DNA of 63,267 bases from an uncultured Flavobacteriales bacterium (GTDB lineage Bacteria; Bacteroidota; Bacteroidia; Flavobacteriales_D; Sanyastnellaceae): positions 1-63,267 of the forward strand of contig CALLLH010000001.1 in the NCBI GenBank assembly GCA_938082505.1, given 5' to 3'. Under the pieces are notes generated by a model. That model worked only from the letters and a program-made list of their open reading frames with translations. It searched no databases and was not told the DNA's origin. The translations under genes and the position numbers were made by a program. Positions 35,101 through 43,100 of the stretch are shown in pieces (within the stretch, counting starts at the first letter, position 1; each line of letters starts with the position of its first letter).

Positions 35101-36101
35101 GCCGCCAAATTTCGGAAAATGGTGGGTTGCCTTGGCCCCTTGGGCACCGTGGCTTCGGGAGAGCCCCATTTTGCTCCGGTTTTGGCGTTGATGGCTTCGA
35201 TACAGGCCGGGGAAAGTTGTTCTTTCCAATCGTCCGTGCGCCCAGAACGGAAGAATTGGTTGGGATTGAAGTGGAAGCTGCCCGGGTTCTTCAAGAGGCC
35301 CTCTTTCATGGTGTTGAACTGGGTGCTGGCGGCCACCGCGTAGGCCTGTTCCAGGGTGAGCATGGCCGAAGGCAGCAGGAAATCAGCCAGTTGCCGTACG
35401 GCTCGCATTTTGTTCATCACGAGGTCCTCGAACCGAAGGATGCACATCTGATCGCTCCGCACGCCATGGGCCTCGGGGTTGAAGTAGCCCGAGACGTGGT
35501 CGTGGTAGTCTCCGAAGTAGAGGTCGCCCTCCACGAAGTGTTGTACGAAAGAGTCGATGGTCATGTCCTTGGATACGCCGAGGGTGGGGTGATTCCTGTA
35601 GAAGTGGTACTGGGAAACAGCGGCGCCCTTCGGATCGCGGTAAGTCATGATGATCCGTGTTTCAGGGTGGAGCGATCGGACTGGAAGCTCGTCAATGTTG
35701 GCATGGGTGTAGAAGACGCGTTTTTGTCCGGCAGTCGTGTTGAGGAAAGAGACAAAACCCTCCAGGCCATGCTGGGAGACCATGACTTCCGGCCAGGGCA
35801 CGGCGCACTTGCCGATGTCTCCCTTCGCTGCCGGGTGGGAGCCGGCGAGCTCGCCCGCCGCCCGCAGGATTTCCACCACGAATTTCTTTGTGAGGTGCGT
35901 GCCCACTTTCTGATGGGTGCAGATGATGATGTCATGTTCGGTGGTGTCCCAGTGATTGCGCAGGATGTCGATGGCATCGGGGGCGATGAAGGCGGGAATC
36001 ATCCTGCCGGCATAGCGGGCATGGAGGAATCCATCCACGGGACATTTTTCAGTGGCTCGAACCACGTTGGAGAGGGCTTGCTTCATGGCGTTGGAATTCA
36101 A
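35097..36101 (-). CDS. PAPS-dependent sulfotransferase-domain protein
   Basis: A 334-residue cytoplasmic protein resembling Sulfotransfer_1 enzymes. The 5'-phosphosulfate-binding loop is represented by CTHQKVGTHLTKKFV (about residues 61-75), a variant of TxPKSGTT. The 3'-phosphate region is YRDPKGAAVSQYHFY, and the C-terminal GRTDDWKEQLS matches the RKGxxGDWK motif. It would transfer sulfate from PAPS to an alcohol or amine; the acceptor is unknown. It is coupled to the DinB-like gene by a four-base overlap. An in-frame Met at residue 6 is an alternative start. Confidence 0.8.
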   Translation of the reverse strand: MNSNAMKQALSNVVRATEKCPVDGFLHARYAGRMIPAFIAPDAIDILRNHWDTTEHDIIICTHQKVGTHLTKKFVVEILRAAGELAGSHPAAKGDIGKCAVPWPEVMVSQHGLEGFVSFLNTTAGQKRVFYTHANIDELPVRSLHPETRIIMTYRDPKGAAVSQYHFYRNHPTLGVSKDMTIDSFVQHFVEGDLYFGDYHDHVSGYFNPEAHGVRSDQMCILRFEDLVMNKMRAVRQLADFLLPSAMLTLEQAYAVAASTQFNTMKEGLLKNPGSFHFNPNQFFRSGRTDDWKEQLSPACIEAINAKTGAKWGSPEATVPKGPRQPTIFRNLAA

Positions 36102-36232
36102 TGGCCCCGCAATGTTCCGGCTCGGCTCGCAGGGGAGGAATGACGCCGATCATCGTGTGGTTTGACTTTTGCTTCGCACGGTTTGGGAATGCTGTTTTGG
36201 TGGGAGCGGTTGGAATTGCGGAATTTTGAGAC

Positions 36233-37024
36233 ATGATGGTTCAGCGGTGGAGTTTCCCGGCGGTTTCGTTGATTCTGCTGATGCAGGTCGTTTTGTTTCC
36301 GAAGTTGTTGCCGGCCCAGGAGTGTGGTGAAGGATGGCGCGATGTGGCCTCTTCTTTCGTCGGGGCTGAGCTGCGGCACGAAGCTTCCGTGGCCGCACGG
36401 TGGGTGGTGGCATCCGAGCGGTTGGATTGGGCCGCATGGAAGGAATGGGAATGGGACCGCATGAGCCGGCGTGTTGAGGCCATGCCTGAGCCCGTGCAGG
36501 AACGGGCCCGGCTTGAGCAGGAGCAGACCCTGGAGGCGCTTGCCGTTTCGGTGTTCACCTGTCAACCTTCGCCCACGGGTGAAGTGGGCCGCTACCTGGT
36601 CCGAATCGACCCTGATGGCCGCTCGTACCGCACGTTGGACATGGTGCAGGAGGGGGGGGATTGGTTTGTCCGAACCGGAACGACGGTGTTGGACGCGGAG
36701 CAACGGAGGGTGGTGACGGCTTATTGGCAGGCCATGGACGAAGGACGGTGGGATGAGGCGGAGGCCTGGGTGGCCAGGCAGGCGCTGCCCCGCTTCAGGG
36801 GATTTCGGCTCGAAGTGGAGCGGTTCCTTGCGGGCAGCGCGGCGATCGCGGAGGCGAGGGAGCAACGGGCGGCCAAGCGGGCGGCGGAGTGGGAGCAGAT
36901 GTTCATCCGGGCGCAAGTCGATGAAGAGGGCATCATTGTGGTGAGCGCTGAATTTCCGGATGCCGAGGGGTTGGCCAGCGAGTTGATTGAGGTGGACGGT
37001 GCCTGGAGGATCCTGCACCGATGA
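36233..37024 (+). CDS. hypothetical secreted protein
   Basis: A 263-residue exported protein. It has a signal peptide (about 1-29, ending LPAQ), a helical, charged, Trp-rich body (WVVASERLDWAAWKEWEWDRM) and no recognisable domain. The second half has a lipid- or NTF2-like feel (VVTAYWQAMDEGRWDEAEAWV ... IIVVSAEFPDAEGLASELIEVDGAWRI), which may be a DUF4878-like fold, but this is uncertain. Its stop overlaps the following GreA-like gene by four bases. The frame has uniform coding character and no shadow alternative. Confidence 0.65.
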   Translation: MMVQRWSFPAVSLILLMQVVLFPKLLPAQECGEGWRDVASSFVGAELRHEASVAARWVVASERLDWAAWKEWEWDRMSRRVEAMPEPVQERARLEQEQTLEALAVSVFTCQPSPTGEVGRYLVRIDPDGRSYRTLDMVQEGGDWFVRTGTTVLDAEQRRVVTAYWQAMDEGRWDEAEAWVARQALPRFRGFRLEVERFLAGSAAIAEAREQRAAKRAAEWEQMFIRAQVDEEGIIVVSAEFPDAEGLASELIEVDGAWRILHR

Positions 37025-37479
37025 AGATGTCCGGAAGAGGCCCTGTCATGGCGGCCCTGTCGGCAGCCATGGATGCTGAATTGCGTCGCGCATCCGATCA
37101 GTTCGAGGCCTTGCGTGCCAGCCTGGAAGGCGAGTCGCGGAGTACGGCCGGCGACAAGCATGAGACGGGGCGCGCCATGGTCCAACTGGAGATGGAGCAG
37201 GCGGTCAACCGGCTGGCCCGATTGGAGGGCATGGCCCGGGATTGGGAACGCCTGGGCCCCGAAGCTCCACGTGCGGTGGTGGGCCCCGGAGCAGGGGTGG
37301 TGACGCCCGATGGTGGATTTGTCATCGGTTTGGCCTGGGGGAGTTTCGAAGTGGGCCCCGATCTGGATTGGCGCGCCATTTCCTCCGACGCCCCGCTTGC
37401 ACTGGCGCTCAAGGGACTCAGGGCAGGTGATGTCCTGGATTTCAGGGGGAAGCGTTGGGAGTTGCTCGCAGTGTTTTGA
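37021..37479 (+). CDS. GreA/GreB C-terminal-domain-like protein
   Basis: A 152-residue cytoplasmic protein. The N-terminal half is a predicted helical coiled coil. The C-terminal half (about 90-152, FVIGLAWGSFEVGP, ISSDAPLALALKGLRAGDVL) resembles the FKBP-like C-terminal domain of Gre transcript-cleavage factors, including the SP-like APLALAL motif. Bacteroidota carry several such short proteins, often misnamed 3-oxoacyl-ACP synthase. Acidic tip residues of true GreA are not obvious, so cleavage activity is uncertain. It overlaps the upstream hypothetical gene by four bases. Confidence 0.6.
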   Translation: MKMSGRGPVMAALSAAMDAELRRASDQFEALRASLEGESRSTAGDKHETGRAMVQLEMEQAVNRLARLEGMARDWERLGPEAPRAVVGPGAGVVTPDGGFVIGLAWGSFEVGPDLDWRAISSDAPLALALKGLRAGDVLDFRGKRWELLAVF

Positions 37480-37591
37480 GGGCTTTTTGAAGGCTGGGCC
37501 CGTGCTGTGAATGGGGTATCCAGATAAAACAGTTCGCCATTGGAACCGAAAGGGAGGCTGGAGCGAGTAAATTCGCACCAAAATCATCGAT

Positions 37592-38044
37592 TTGGGACGT
37601 TCTCAGGAAACATTTGGCAAGCGTGAAAGGGAAGCCAAGCGCGCCAAGAAGAAGAAGGAAAAGGAGCTGAAAAAGCAGGAGGCGAAAGGAAACAAGCGCT
37701 CACTGGACAGTCCCGAGATGTTTGCCTACGTCGATGAGTTCGGTAGGATTGTGGATACGCCTCCCGATCCGGCTGAGCGGGAAGAAATCAATTTGGAGGA
37801 CATCCAGATCAGCGTGCCCAAGGACGAGGATATGGAGCCGGTCGACAAGACACGGCGTGGGGTGGTGACCATGTTCAATGCCGACAAGGGATTCGGATTC
37901 ATCCGTGATGCCGATACGCGGGACAGCATCTTCGCGCACATCACCAACATGAAGGAGGAGGTTTCCGAGGGTGACAAGGTCGAATTCGAGGTCGAGCAGA
38001 GCCATAAGGGTCCTTCGGCCATCAAGGTGACCATCGTCAAATAA
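37592..38044 (+). CDS. cold-shock-domain protein with charged N-terminus, TTG start
   Basis: A 150-residue RNA-binding protein. The N-terminus MGRSQETFGKREREAKRAKK is typical of Bacteroidota cold-shock proteins with a Lys-rich tail. The cold-shock domain spans about residues 86-150 with RNP motifs KGFGFI and SIFAHI. The only canonical start in frame that gives this N-terminus is TTG at 37592; the in-frame stop at 37567 excludes longer starts. A likely RNA chaperone or translation factor. No operon partner is evident. Confidence 0.85.
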   Translation: MGRSQETFGKREREAKRAKKKKEKELKKQEAKGNKRSLDSPEMFAYVDEFGRIVDTPPDPAEREEINLEDIQISVPKDEDMEPVDKTRRGVVTMFNADKGFGFIRDADTRDSIFAHITNMKEEVSEGDKVEFEVEQSHKGPSAIKVTIVK

Positions 38045-38056
38045 GGGCGCCCGTCG

Positions 38057-38815
38057 TCAGCATTGCGCGATTTCCTGGAGCAACCTGCGCCTCGCAATGG
38101 GGAGCAGTGTGGGCTCTATGGGCACGGCCCACTCCATGTGGGCATGGAAGGTGGCCGGCTGGGGCAGTTCGCGGTATTTCCTGATCAAGCTCCATTTCAC
38201 TGCATCCGCCGTTTCAACGAACGACAGGGTGCGGGACTCGACGCATTCAAGGGAAAGTTCGAGGAAGGCATCGCCCCCGCGTTCAATGCGCGACTTTGTG
38301 TAACGGTATGCCATGAGTTCCCGTTGGCCCGACGGTCCGTGGGTGACGAGCAGGTAGCCTTCGCCCACATGAAGCGGCTGGACACCGATGGGGTTGAATT
38401 CAATCCGCGAGTCGATGAGGTCATAGAGTGATTTGCCTTCTTCCATCGCGGAAGAGAGGTGGGGCAAGGACCGTTCGATGAGGTCCAGGAGGTAGTCCTC
38501 GACCATGGAGGGAGAATCCAGCCGTTTGCGCAACAATTGCAGACGGGCGAAGTCAATGCCGGTGACTGGGCCTTTTTCTGCCCCGCATTCCAAGCTGTTC
38601 TGGATCAGGGTCAGTTCGCGGTGTTTGCGGATCACATTCGCCAAAGCGGGGTAGAGCTTGGTGCTGCGCAGTTCCGCCTTGATCTTCTGAAGCCAGGCAA
38701 GGAGCATGTATTCCTTGTACTCGGCGTCCAACAGCCCTTCTGTCAGCCAGCCCCCTTGGGGTGGTGTCCTCGGATTGAGCGCACCTGAATCTTTTAGATT
38801 CGTCGACATGTCCAT
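38057..38815 (-). CDS. conserved hypothetical cytoplasmic protein
   Basis: A 252-residue protein (starting at ATG 38813-38815; ATG 38807-38809 and a GTG further upstream at 38843-38845 are alternatives). It is helical in the first half (EYMLLAWLQKIKAELRSTKLYPALANVIRKHREL) and beta-rich in the second. It has no signal or domain I can name; Bacteroidota have similar uncharacterised proteins. It converges with the cold-shock gene (12 bases apart) and diverges from the small barrel-like protein. Confidence 0.65.
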   Translation of the reverse strand: MDMSTNLKDSGALNPRTPPQGGWLTEGLLDAEYKEYMLLAWLQKIKAELRSTKLYPALANVIRKHRELTLIQNSLECGAEKGPVTGIDFARLQLLRKRLDSPSMVEDYLLDLIERSLPHLSSAMEEGKSLYDLIDSRIEFNPIGVQPLHVGEGYLLVTHGPSGQRELMAYRYTKSRIERGGDAFLELSLECVESRTLSFVETADAVKWSLIRKYRELPQPATFHAHMEWAVPIEPTLLPIARRRLLQEIAQC

Positions 38816-38920
38816 AAATATAACCCTTAAACGCGTATAATACACCTTTCAACAAAAGGGTCTTTGAATTTGATTCAGGATTTGGTAACATTAGGTTAAC
38901 ATTCAGCGTATCATCGCGTC

Positions 38921-39508
38921 ATGGTTCTCCGCCCGATTCTGTGTTTCGTCCTTTTGAGCATGTCCGTTGTGGGCACGGCCCAGGATGCGCATTGGTCATT
39001 GGGTACGGATCCATCCCTGTGGTTGGGCGGATGGCGCAACGTTCAGGTGGGGTCGCAGTTGACACCGGAACTGGGTGTGGTCGGGGGCGTGGGCTGGATG
39101 AGAGGCAACCAAGGCGCGGCAGGCACGGTGATGAGGGTCCGTCCAGCGGATTATGACCAGGCCCTGTTGGCCAATCTGGGTGTGCGGTTGTATCCCGGGG
39201 GCGAGGAGGGCAGAACGGTGCAGGGGCTCGTCGGTCTGGAGTACAGCTACGAATGGTATACCGGAGGCACCTTGGTCCCCAATGGTTCCGACGCTGGGCG
39301 ATTGCCTGGCCGCAAGGAGTTTTCCCGAAGCGATCTGAGGTTGCTTGCAGGCGGACGTGTGGTGTTGTCTTCCGCGTTCACCCTTTCCGCCCATGCGGGC
39401 ATCGGTTACGCATTCCGGCCCGATTCAGATTGGATCGGAGCAGGCGCCACGACGGCGGCTCCTTCCATGGCCCGTCTGGTGGGCATGGAGTTGATGTGGT
39501 GGCTGTGA
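38921..39508 (+). CDS. hypothetical exported protein, possible outer-membrane beta-barrel
   Basis: A 195-residue protein with a signal peptide (about 1-20, ending GTAQ). Alternating hydrophobic strands (VQGLVGLEYSYEWYTG, LRLLAGGRVVLSSAFTLSAHAGIGYAF) and a C-terminal aromatic pair (MWWL) suggest a small 8- to 10-stranded outer-membrane barrel. No specific family is recognised. It is a stand-alone gene between two minus-strand genes. Confidence 0.65.
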   Translation: MVLRPILCFVLLSMSVVGTAQDAHWSLGTDPSLWLGGWRNVQVGSQLTPELGVVGGVGWMRGNQGAAGTVMRVRPADYDQALLANLGVRLYPGGEEGRTVQGLVGLEYSYEWYTGGTLVPNGSDAGRLPGRKEFSRSDLRLLAGGRVVLSSAFTLSAHAGIGYAFRPDSDWIGAGATTAAPSMARLVGMELMWWL

Positions 39509-39541
39509 GGGCGTGAACGCCCTTTGTCCGGGAAAGCCGGG

Positions 39542-40642
39542 TCAGGCTCTTCCCAGTTCCTTCAGTTGGTTCATGTGCATTCGGATGGCGCCCATGAAGG
39601 ACGTATCCGCGCGGTAGGGCAGCCCGAACTCTTCTGCCGTCTGGCGGACGATGGGAGCGAGGGACGCATAATGGACATGGCACACGTGGGGGAAGAGGTG
39701 GTGCTCGATCTGGTGGTTGAGTCCGCCGCTGTACCACGTCAGCAATTTGGACCGGGTGCCGAAGTTGCAGGTGGTCTTGAGCTGGTGGCTCATGGGATCG
39801 TCTTCCAAGATGTGTCCCTTTTCAGCCAAGGTGTAGTCGTGGTCCTCCATCACGTGGGCCGGTTGGAACACGAGGGCGAGCGTCAGTCCGCCGATGAAGT
39901 GCATGAGCAACCAGCCTGCCATGATCTGTCCGACGCCCAGTCCGCTGAACATCAGGGGGAGCCCCAGTACTATGGGATAGTAGGCCACCTTGGCGAGGAC
40001 GATGCGGAACAGCAGGTTGTTGTAGGATTTGCCCATCTTCTCGAGCAGGCCGTATTTCCTGTAGCGGTTGAGTGCCACGAAGTCCTTGAATGTCACCCAG
40101 ATGAGGGTCATCAGTCCATAGAACAGCCAGGCGTACAGATGCTGGAAACGGTGCCATGGCTTCAGGGGCTTCAACGGGCTGAAGCGCAGGAGGGGCCCTG
40201 GATTGATGTCTTCGTCGAGCCCATCGATGTTCGTGAAGGTGTGGTGCAGCACATTGTGCTGGATCTGCCACATCTCGCTGTTGCCCCCTACCAGTTCGAG
40301 GACTCCACCTACGAGGCGGTTGATCGACTTCTTTTCACTGTAGGCGCCGTGGTTGCCGTCGTGCATGACCGCCATGCCGATGCCGGCCAGGGCCAATCCC
40401 ATCACGATTTCAGCGGTCCAGAACATCCACCCCCCTCCGGTCAGGCCGAGGGAGATGAGTGCAACGGGGCCCAGGTAGAGCGAAACGAGCAGAATGGTCT
40501 TGAAGACCATGGCGCCGTTGGCTTTCTTGTGGATGCCTTTTTCGCTGAAGTGTGCCTCCACCCTCTGACGGAGTGTCTTTGAGAATCCAGAAGTGTCCCT
40601 TCCGAATCGAACGGTGGGCAATTGTACCTGAGCTTGCGTCAT
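39542..40642 (-). CDS. front-end acyl-lipid fatty acid desaturase
   Basis: A 366-residue membrane enzyme. The three His boxes are HDGNH (94-98), HNVLHH (129-134) and QIEHH in GGLNHQIEHHLFP near residue 310. The Gln in the third box marks front-end (delta-5/delta-6-type) desaturases, and no fused cytochrome b5 is present. The protein has four predicted transmembrane helices. It inserts double bonds in membrane lipids for cold fluidity or polyunsaturated fatty acid synthesis. It lies 80 bases after the bipA stop on the same strand. Confidence 0.88.
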   Translation of the reverse strand: MTQAQVQLPTVRFGRDTSGFSKTLRQRVEAHFSEKGIHKKANGAMVFKTILLVSLYLGPVALISLGLTGGGWMFWTAEIVMGLALAGIGMAVMHDGNHGAYSEKKSINRLVGGVLELVGGNSEMWQIQHNVLHHTFTNIDGLDEDINPGPLLRFSPLKPLKPWHRFQHLYAWLFYGLMTLIWVTFKDFVALNRYRKYGLLEKMGKSYNNLLFRIVLAKVAYYPIVLGLPLMFSGLGVGQIMAGWLLMHFIGGLTLALVFQPAHVMEDHDYTLAEKGHILEDDPMSHQLKTTCNFGTRSKLLTWYSGGLNHQIEHHLFPHVCHVHYASLAPIVRQTAEEFGLPYRADTSFMGAIRMHMNQLKELGRA

Positions 40643-40722
40643 GTGCCGCCGAAGATAGCCGTGAAACGCGGTGTGACCCCGGTAACTGTCGAACGAGGTC
40701 CACGGGTGTCCGTGGAAATCGT

Positions 40723-42504
40723 TCAGCCGAACGGACTGGGGGGGCGAGGGATTTTCCTCACCCGCAAGGCGGCGGGGGTGACTTCGAGGTACTCATCATC
40801 CGCGATCCACTCCAGGAATTCCTCGAGGGAGTGCTTCCGGGCGGGGGCGATGCGCAACCCCTTGTCGCTGCCTGAAGCCCTCATGTTGGTGAGTTTCTTG
40901 CCCCTGATGAGGTTGAGTTCCATGTCCCGGTCCCGGGCACATTCACCCACCACCTGGCCCTTGTAGACCTCTTCGCCCGGGTCGATGAAGAAGATGCCCC
41001 GGTCCTGGAGCCGGTCGATTTCGAAAGCCCTGGCCTGTCCGGTCTCCATGCTGACGAGGGAGCCGGTCTGCCGCGTCTCAAGGTCTCCCGCGTAAGGCGC
41101 GTACTCATCGAAGCGGTGGTTCATGACCGCTTCCCCCTGTGTCGCTGTGAGGATCTGGTTCCGCAGTCCGATGAGGCCCCGGGAGGGGATGCGGAATTCC
41201 ATGTGCTGGATGTCACCCTTGGCTTCCATGATCTGAAGCATGCCCTTGCGCATCATGACGAGCTCGGTCGCCTTGCCCGCATTGGCTTCGGGAACATCGA
41301 TCACCAACAGCTCGAACGGTTCATGTCGGGAGCCATCCACTTCCTTGAAGATGACCTGGGGTTTGCCGATCTGCATCTCGTAGCCTTCCCTGCGCATGGT
41401 CTCGATAAGGACGGAAAGGTGGAGGATGCCCCGGCCGAAGACGGTCCACTTGTCCTCACTGTCGGTCGGTTCGACCCGCAATGCGAGGTTTTTCTGCAAT
41501 TCCTGTTCGAGCCTTTCCCGGATGTGCCGGCTGGTGAGGTAATCCCCGTCCTTGCCGAGGAACGGCGAGGTGTTGATGGTGAACAGCAGGCTCATGGTGG
41601 GCTCATCCACGGCGATGCGCTCCATGGCCTCGGGATGTTCGAGGTCGGACAGGGTGTCTCCAATCTCGAAATTCTCGATGCCCGTGATGGCGCAGAGGTC
41701 TCCTGATCTGATGTGGTCCACCTTTTCCTTGCCCAGGCCGCTGAAGACAAACAGCTCCTTGGCCCGAACCTTGCGTGTGCCATCGGAGGTGCACAGGGCG
41801 TAATCCCGGTTGGCGTGCAGGTCGCCACGAAAGAGGCGTCCGATGGCGATTCGACCCGTGAACCTGCTGAAGTCCAATGAGGTGATCTGCAGTTGGGGCG
41901 TACCCTCCACATAGGGTGCTTCAGGAACCGACGCCAGAATGGTGTCGAGCAGGTGGGTCATGTCTTCTGTGGGCGCTTTCCAATCCGCGCTCATCCAACC
42001 CTGCTTGGAGGAGCCATACACTGTGGCGAAATCGAGCTGTTCCTCGGTGGCCCCCAGGTTGAACATCAGGTCGAACACTTGTTCCTGCACGATGTCCGGC
42101 ATGCAGTTCTCCTTGTCCACCTTGTTGACCACGACGATGGGGATGAGTCCCAGTTCAAGGGCCTTTCCAAGTACGAACCGTGTTTGGGGCATGGGCCCCT
42201 CGAAAGCGTCCACCAGCAGTAGCACGGCATCGGCCATCTTCAGCACACGCTCCACTTCGCCGCCGAAGTCCGCGTGGCCAGGGGTGTCGATGAGGTTGAT
42301 CTTGACGCCCTTATAGAGGGCAGAGACATTCTTGGACAGGATGGTGATGCCCCGCTCGCGTTCGAGGTCGTTGTTGTCCAGGATCAACTCGCCGGTCTCC
42401 TTGCGGGGATCGATGACGTTGCAGTGGTGGATGATCTTGTCGACCAGGGTGGTTTTGCCGTGGTCGACGTGTGCGATGATCGCGACGTTGCGGAGTCCGC
42501 TCAT
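40723..42504 (-). CDS. typA: ribosome-associated translational GTPase BipA/TypA
   Basis: A 593-residue GTPase. The G1 motif is AHVDHGKTTL (11-20), with DTPGHADFGGEV (G3) and NKVD (G4). Domains II and III follow, with RIPSRGLIGLRNQILTATQGEAVMNHRF in the C-terminal region (given in part), which is specific to BipA. It helps 50S assembly and stress adaptation at low temperature. It is the usual length. It diverges from the His-rich protein gene by 180 bases. Confidence 0.96.
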   Translation of the reverse strand: MSGLRNVAIIAHVDHGKTTLVDKIIHHCNVIDPRKETGELILDNNDLERERGITILSKNVSALYKGVKINLIDTPGHADFGGEVERVLKMADAVLLLVDAFEGPMPQTRFVLGKALELGLIPIVVVNKVDKENCMPDIVQEQVFDLMFNLGATEEQLDFATVYGSSKQGWMSADWKAPTEDMTHLLDTILASVPEAPYVEGTPQLQITSLDFSRFTGRIAIGRLFRGDLHANRDYALCTSDGTRKVRAKELFVFSGLGKEKVDHIRSGDLCAITGIENFEIGDTLSDLEHPEAMERIAVDEPTMSLLFTINTSPFLGKDGDYLTSRHIRERLEQELQKNLALRVEPTDSEDKWTVFGRGILHLSVLIETMRREGYEMQIGKPQVIFKEVDGSRHEPFELLVIDVPEANAGKATELVMMRKGMLQIMEAKGDIQHMEFRIPSRGLIGLRNQILTATQGEAVMNHRFDEYAPYAGDLETRQTGSLVSMETGQARAFEIDRLQDRGIFFIDPGEEVYKGQVVGECARDRDMELNLIRGKKLTNMRASGSDKGLRIAPARKHSLEEFLEWIADDEYLEVTPAALRVRKIPRPPSPFG

Positions 42505-42684
42505 GGGGAGGGGTCGGATTTGACGGCGCGAAAGAACACCGGAATCCCCACCCCGTCACAACGACAGGCGTGAATTCTGTGAGAAATGTTGTGGGCGTGG
42601 TGCGCGTTCCGTGTTGAAGGGCATGGCGCGTTTTGTGCATTTTGGCTTTACGGCCCATGCACGCCTAACGTAACTTTGACGCCG

Positions 42685-43071
42685 ATGTCGCACATCCGCA
42701 TTTTTGGGGGGTGGTTTTGCCTGTTGATCTGGGGCGGCGTGCATGCGTTGCAGCTGGAGCATGTGGTACACCACCACCTTGCGGACGCTGTCCACACCCA
42801 TGAGTGCGGCCATTCCCATTCTCCTTCAGAAACTGAGAAGGCGGCGTTGCCCTTCCCCGCTGAATGGCCCGTTCTTCAGGCACCGGACGGGTGTCCAGTC
42901 TGCGATTGGACCTGTGTTCCAGCCATGCCCGTCTTGGCCTTCCATTGGACTGCAGTGCCCACGGATTGGGTGCGTCATCCTACCCTCGGCGAGGTCTGCC
43001 CGGGCTGGGCGGATCCGGTGGTCAGGGGCGGCATGGGTTGGCGGGGGCCTCCCGGGGCACTGGCTGCCTGA
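42685..43071 (+). CDS. small His/Cys-rich exported protein, metal-linked
   Basis: A 128-residue protein. After a signal peptide (about 1-18) it has a His-rich stretch (HVVHHHLADAVHTHECGHSHS), a CPVCDWTC motif and the C-terminal sequence RGPP. Small exported proteins with His/Cys motifs and an RGPP ending often accompany TonB-dependent receptors or metal genes, as in DUF2946-like families. A zinc, copper or nickel role is likely. The ATG at 42685 is chosen because longer upstream in-frame sequence does not look like a signal peptide. The TonB receptor gene starts 30 bases later. Confidence 0.6.
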   Translation: MSHIRIFGGWFCLLIWGGVHALQLEHVVHHHLADAVHTHECGHSHSPSETEKAALPFPAEWPVLQAPDGCPVCDWTCVPAMPVLAFHWTAVPTDWVRHPTLGEVCPGWADPVVRGGMGWRGPPGALAA

Positions 43072-43100
43072 GTTTCGTTTCACCCCTTCATCCCATCTGT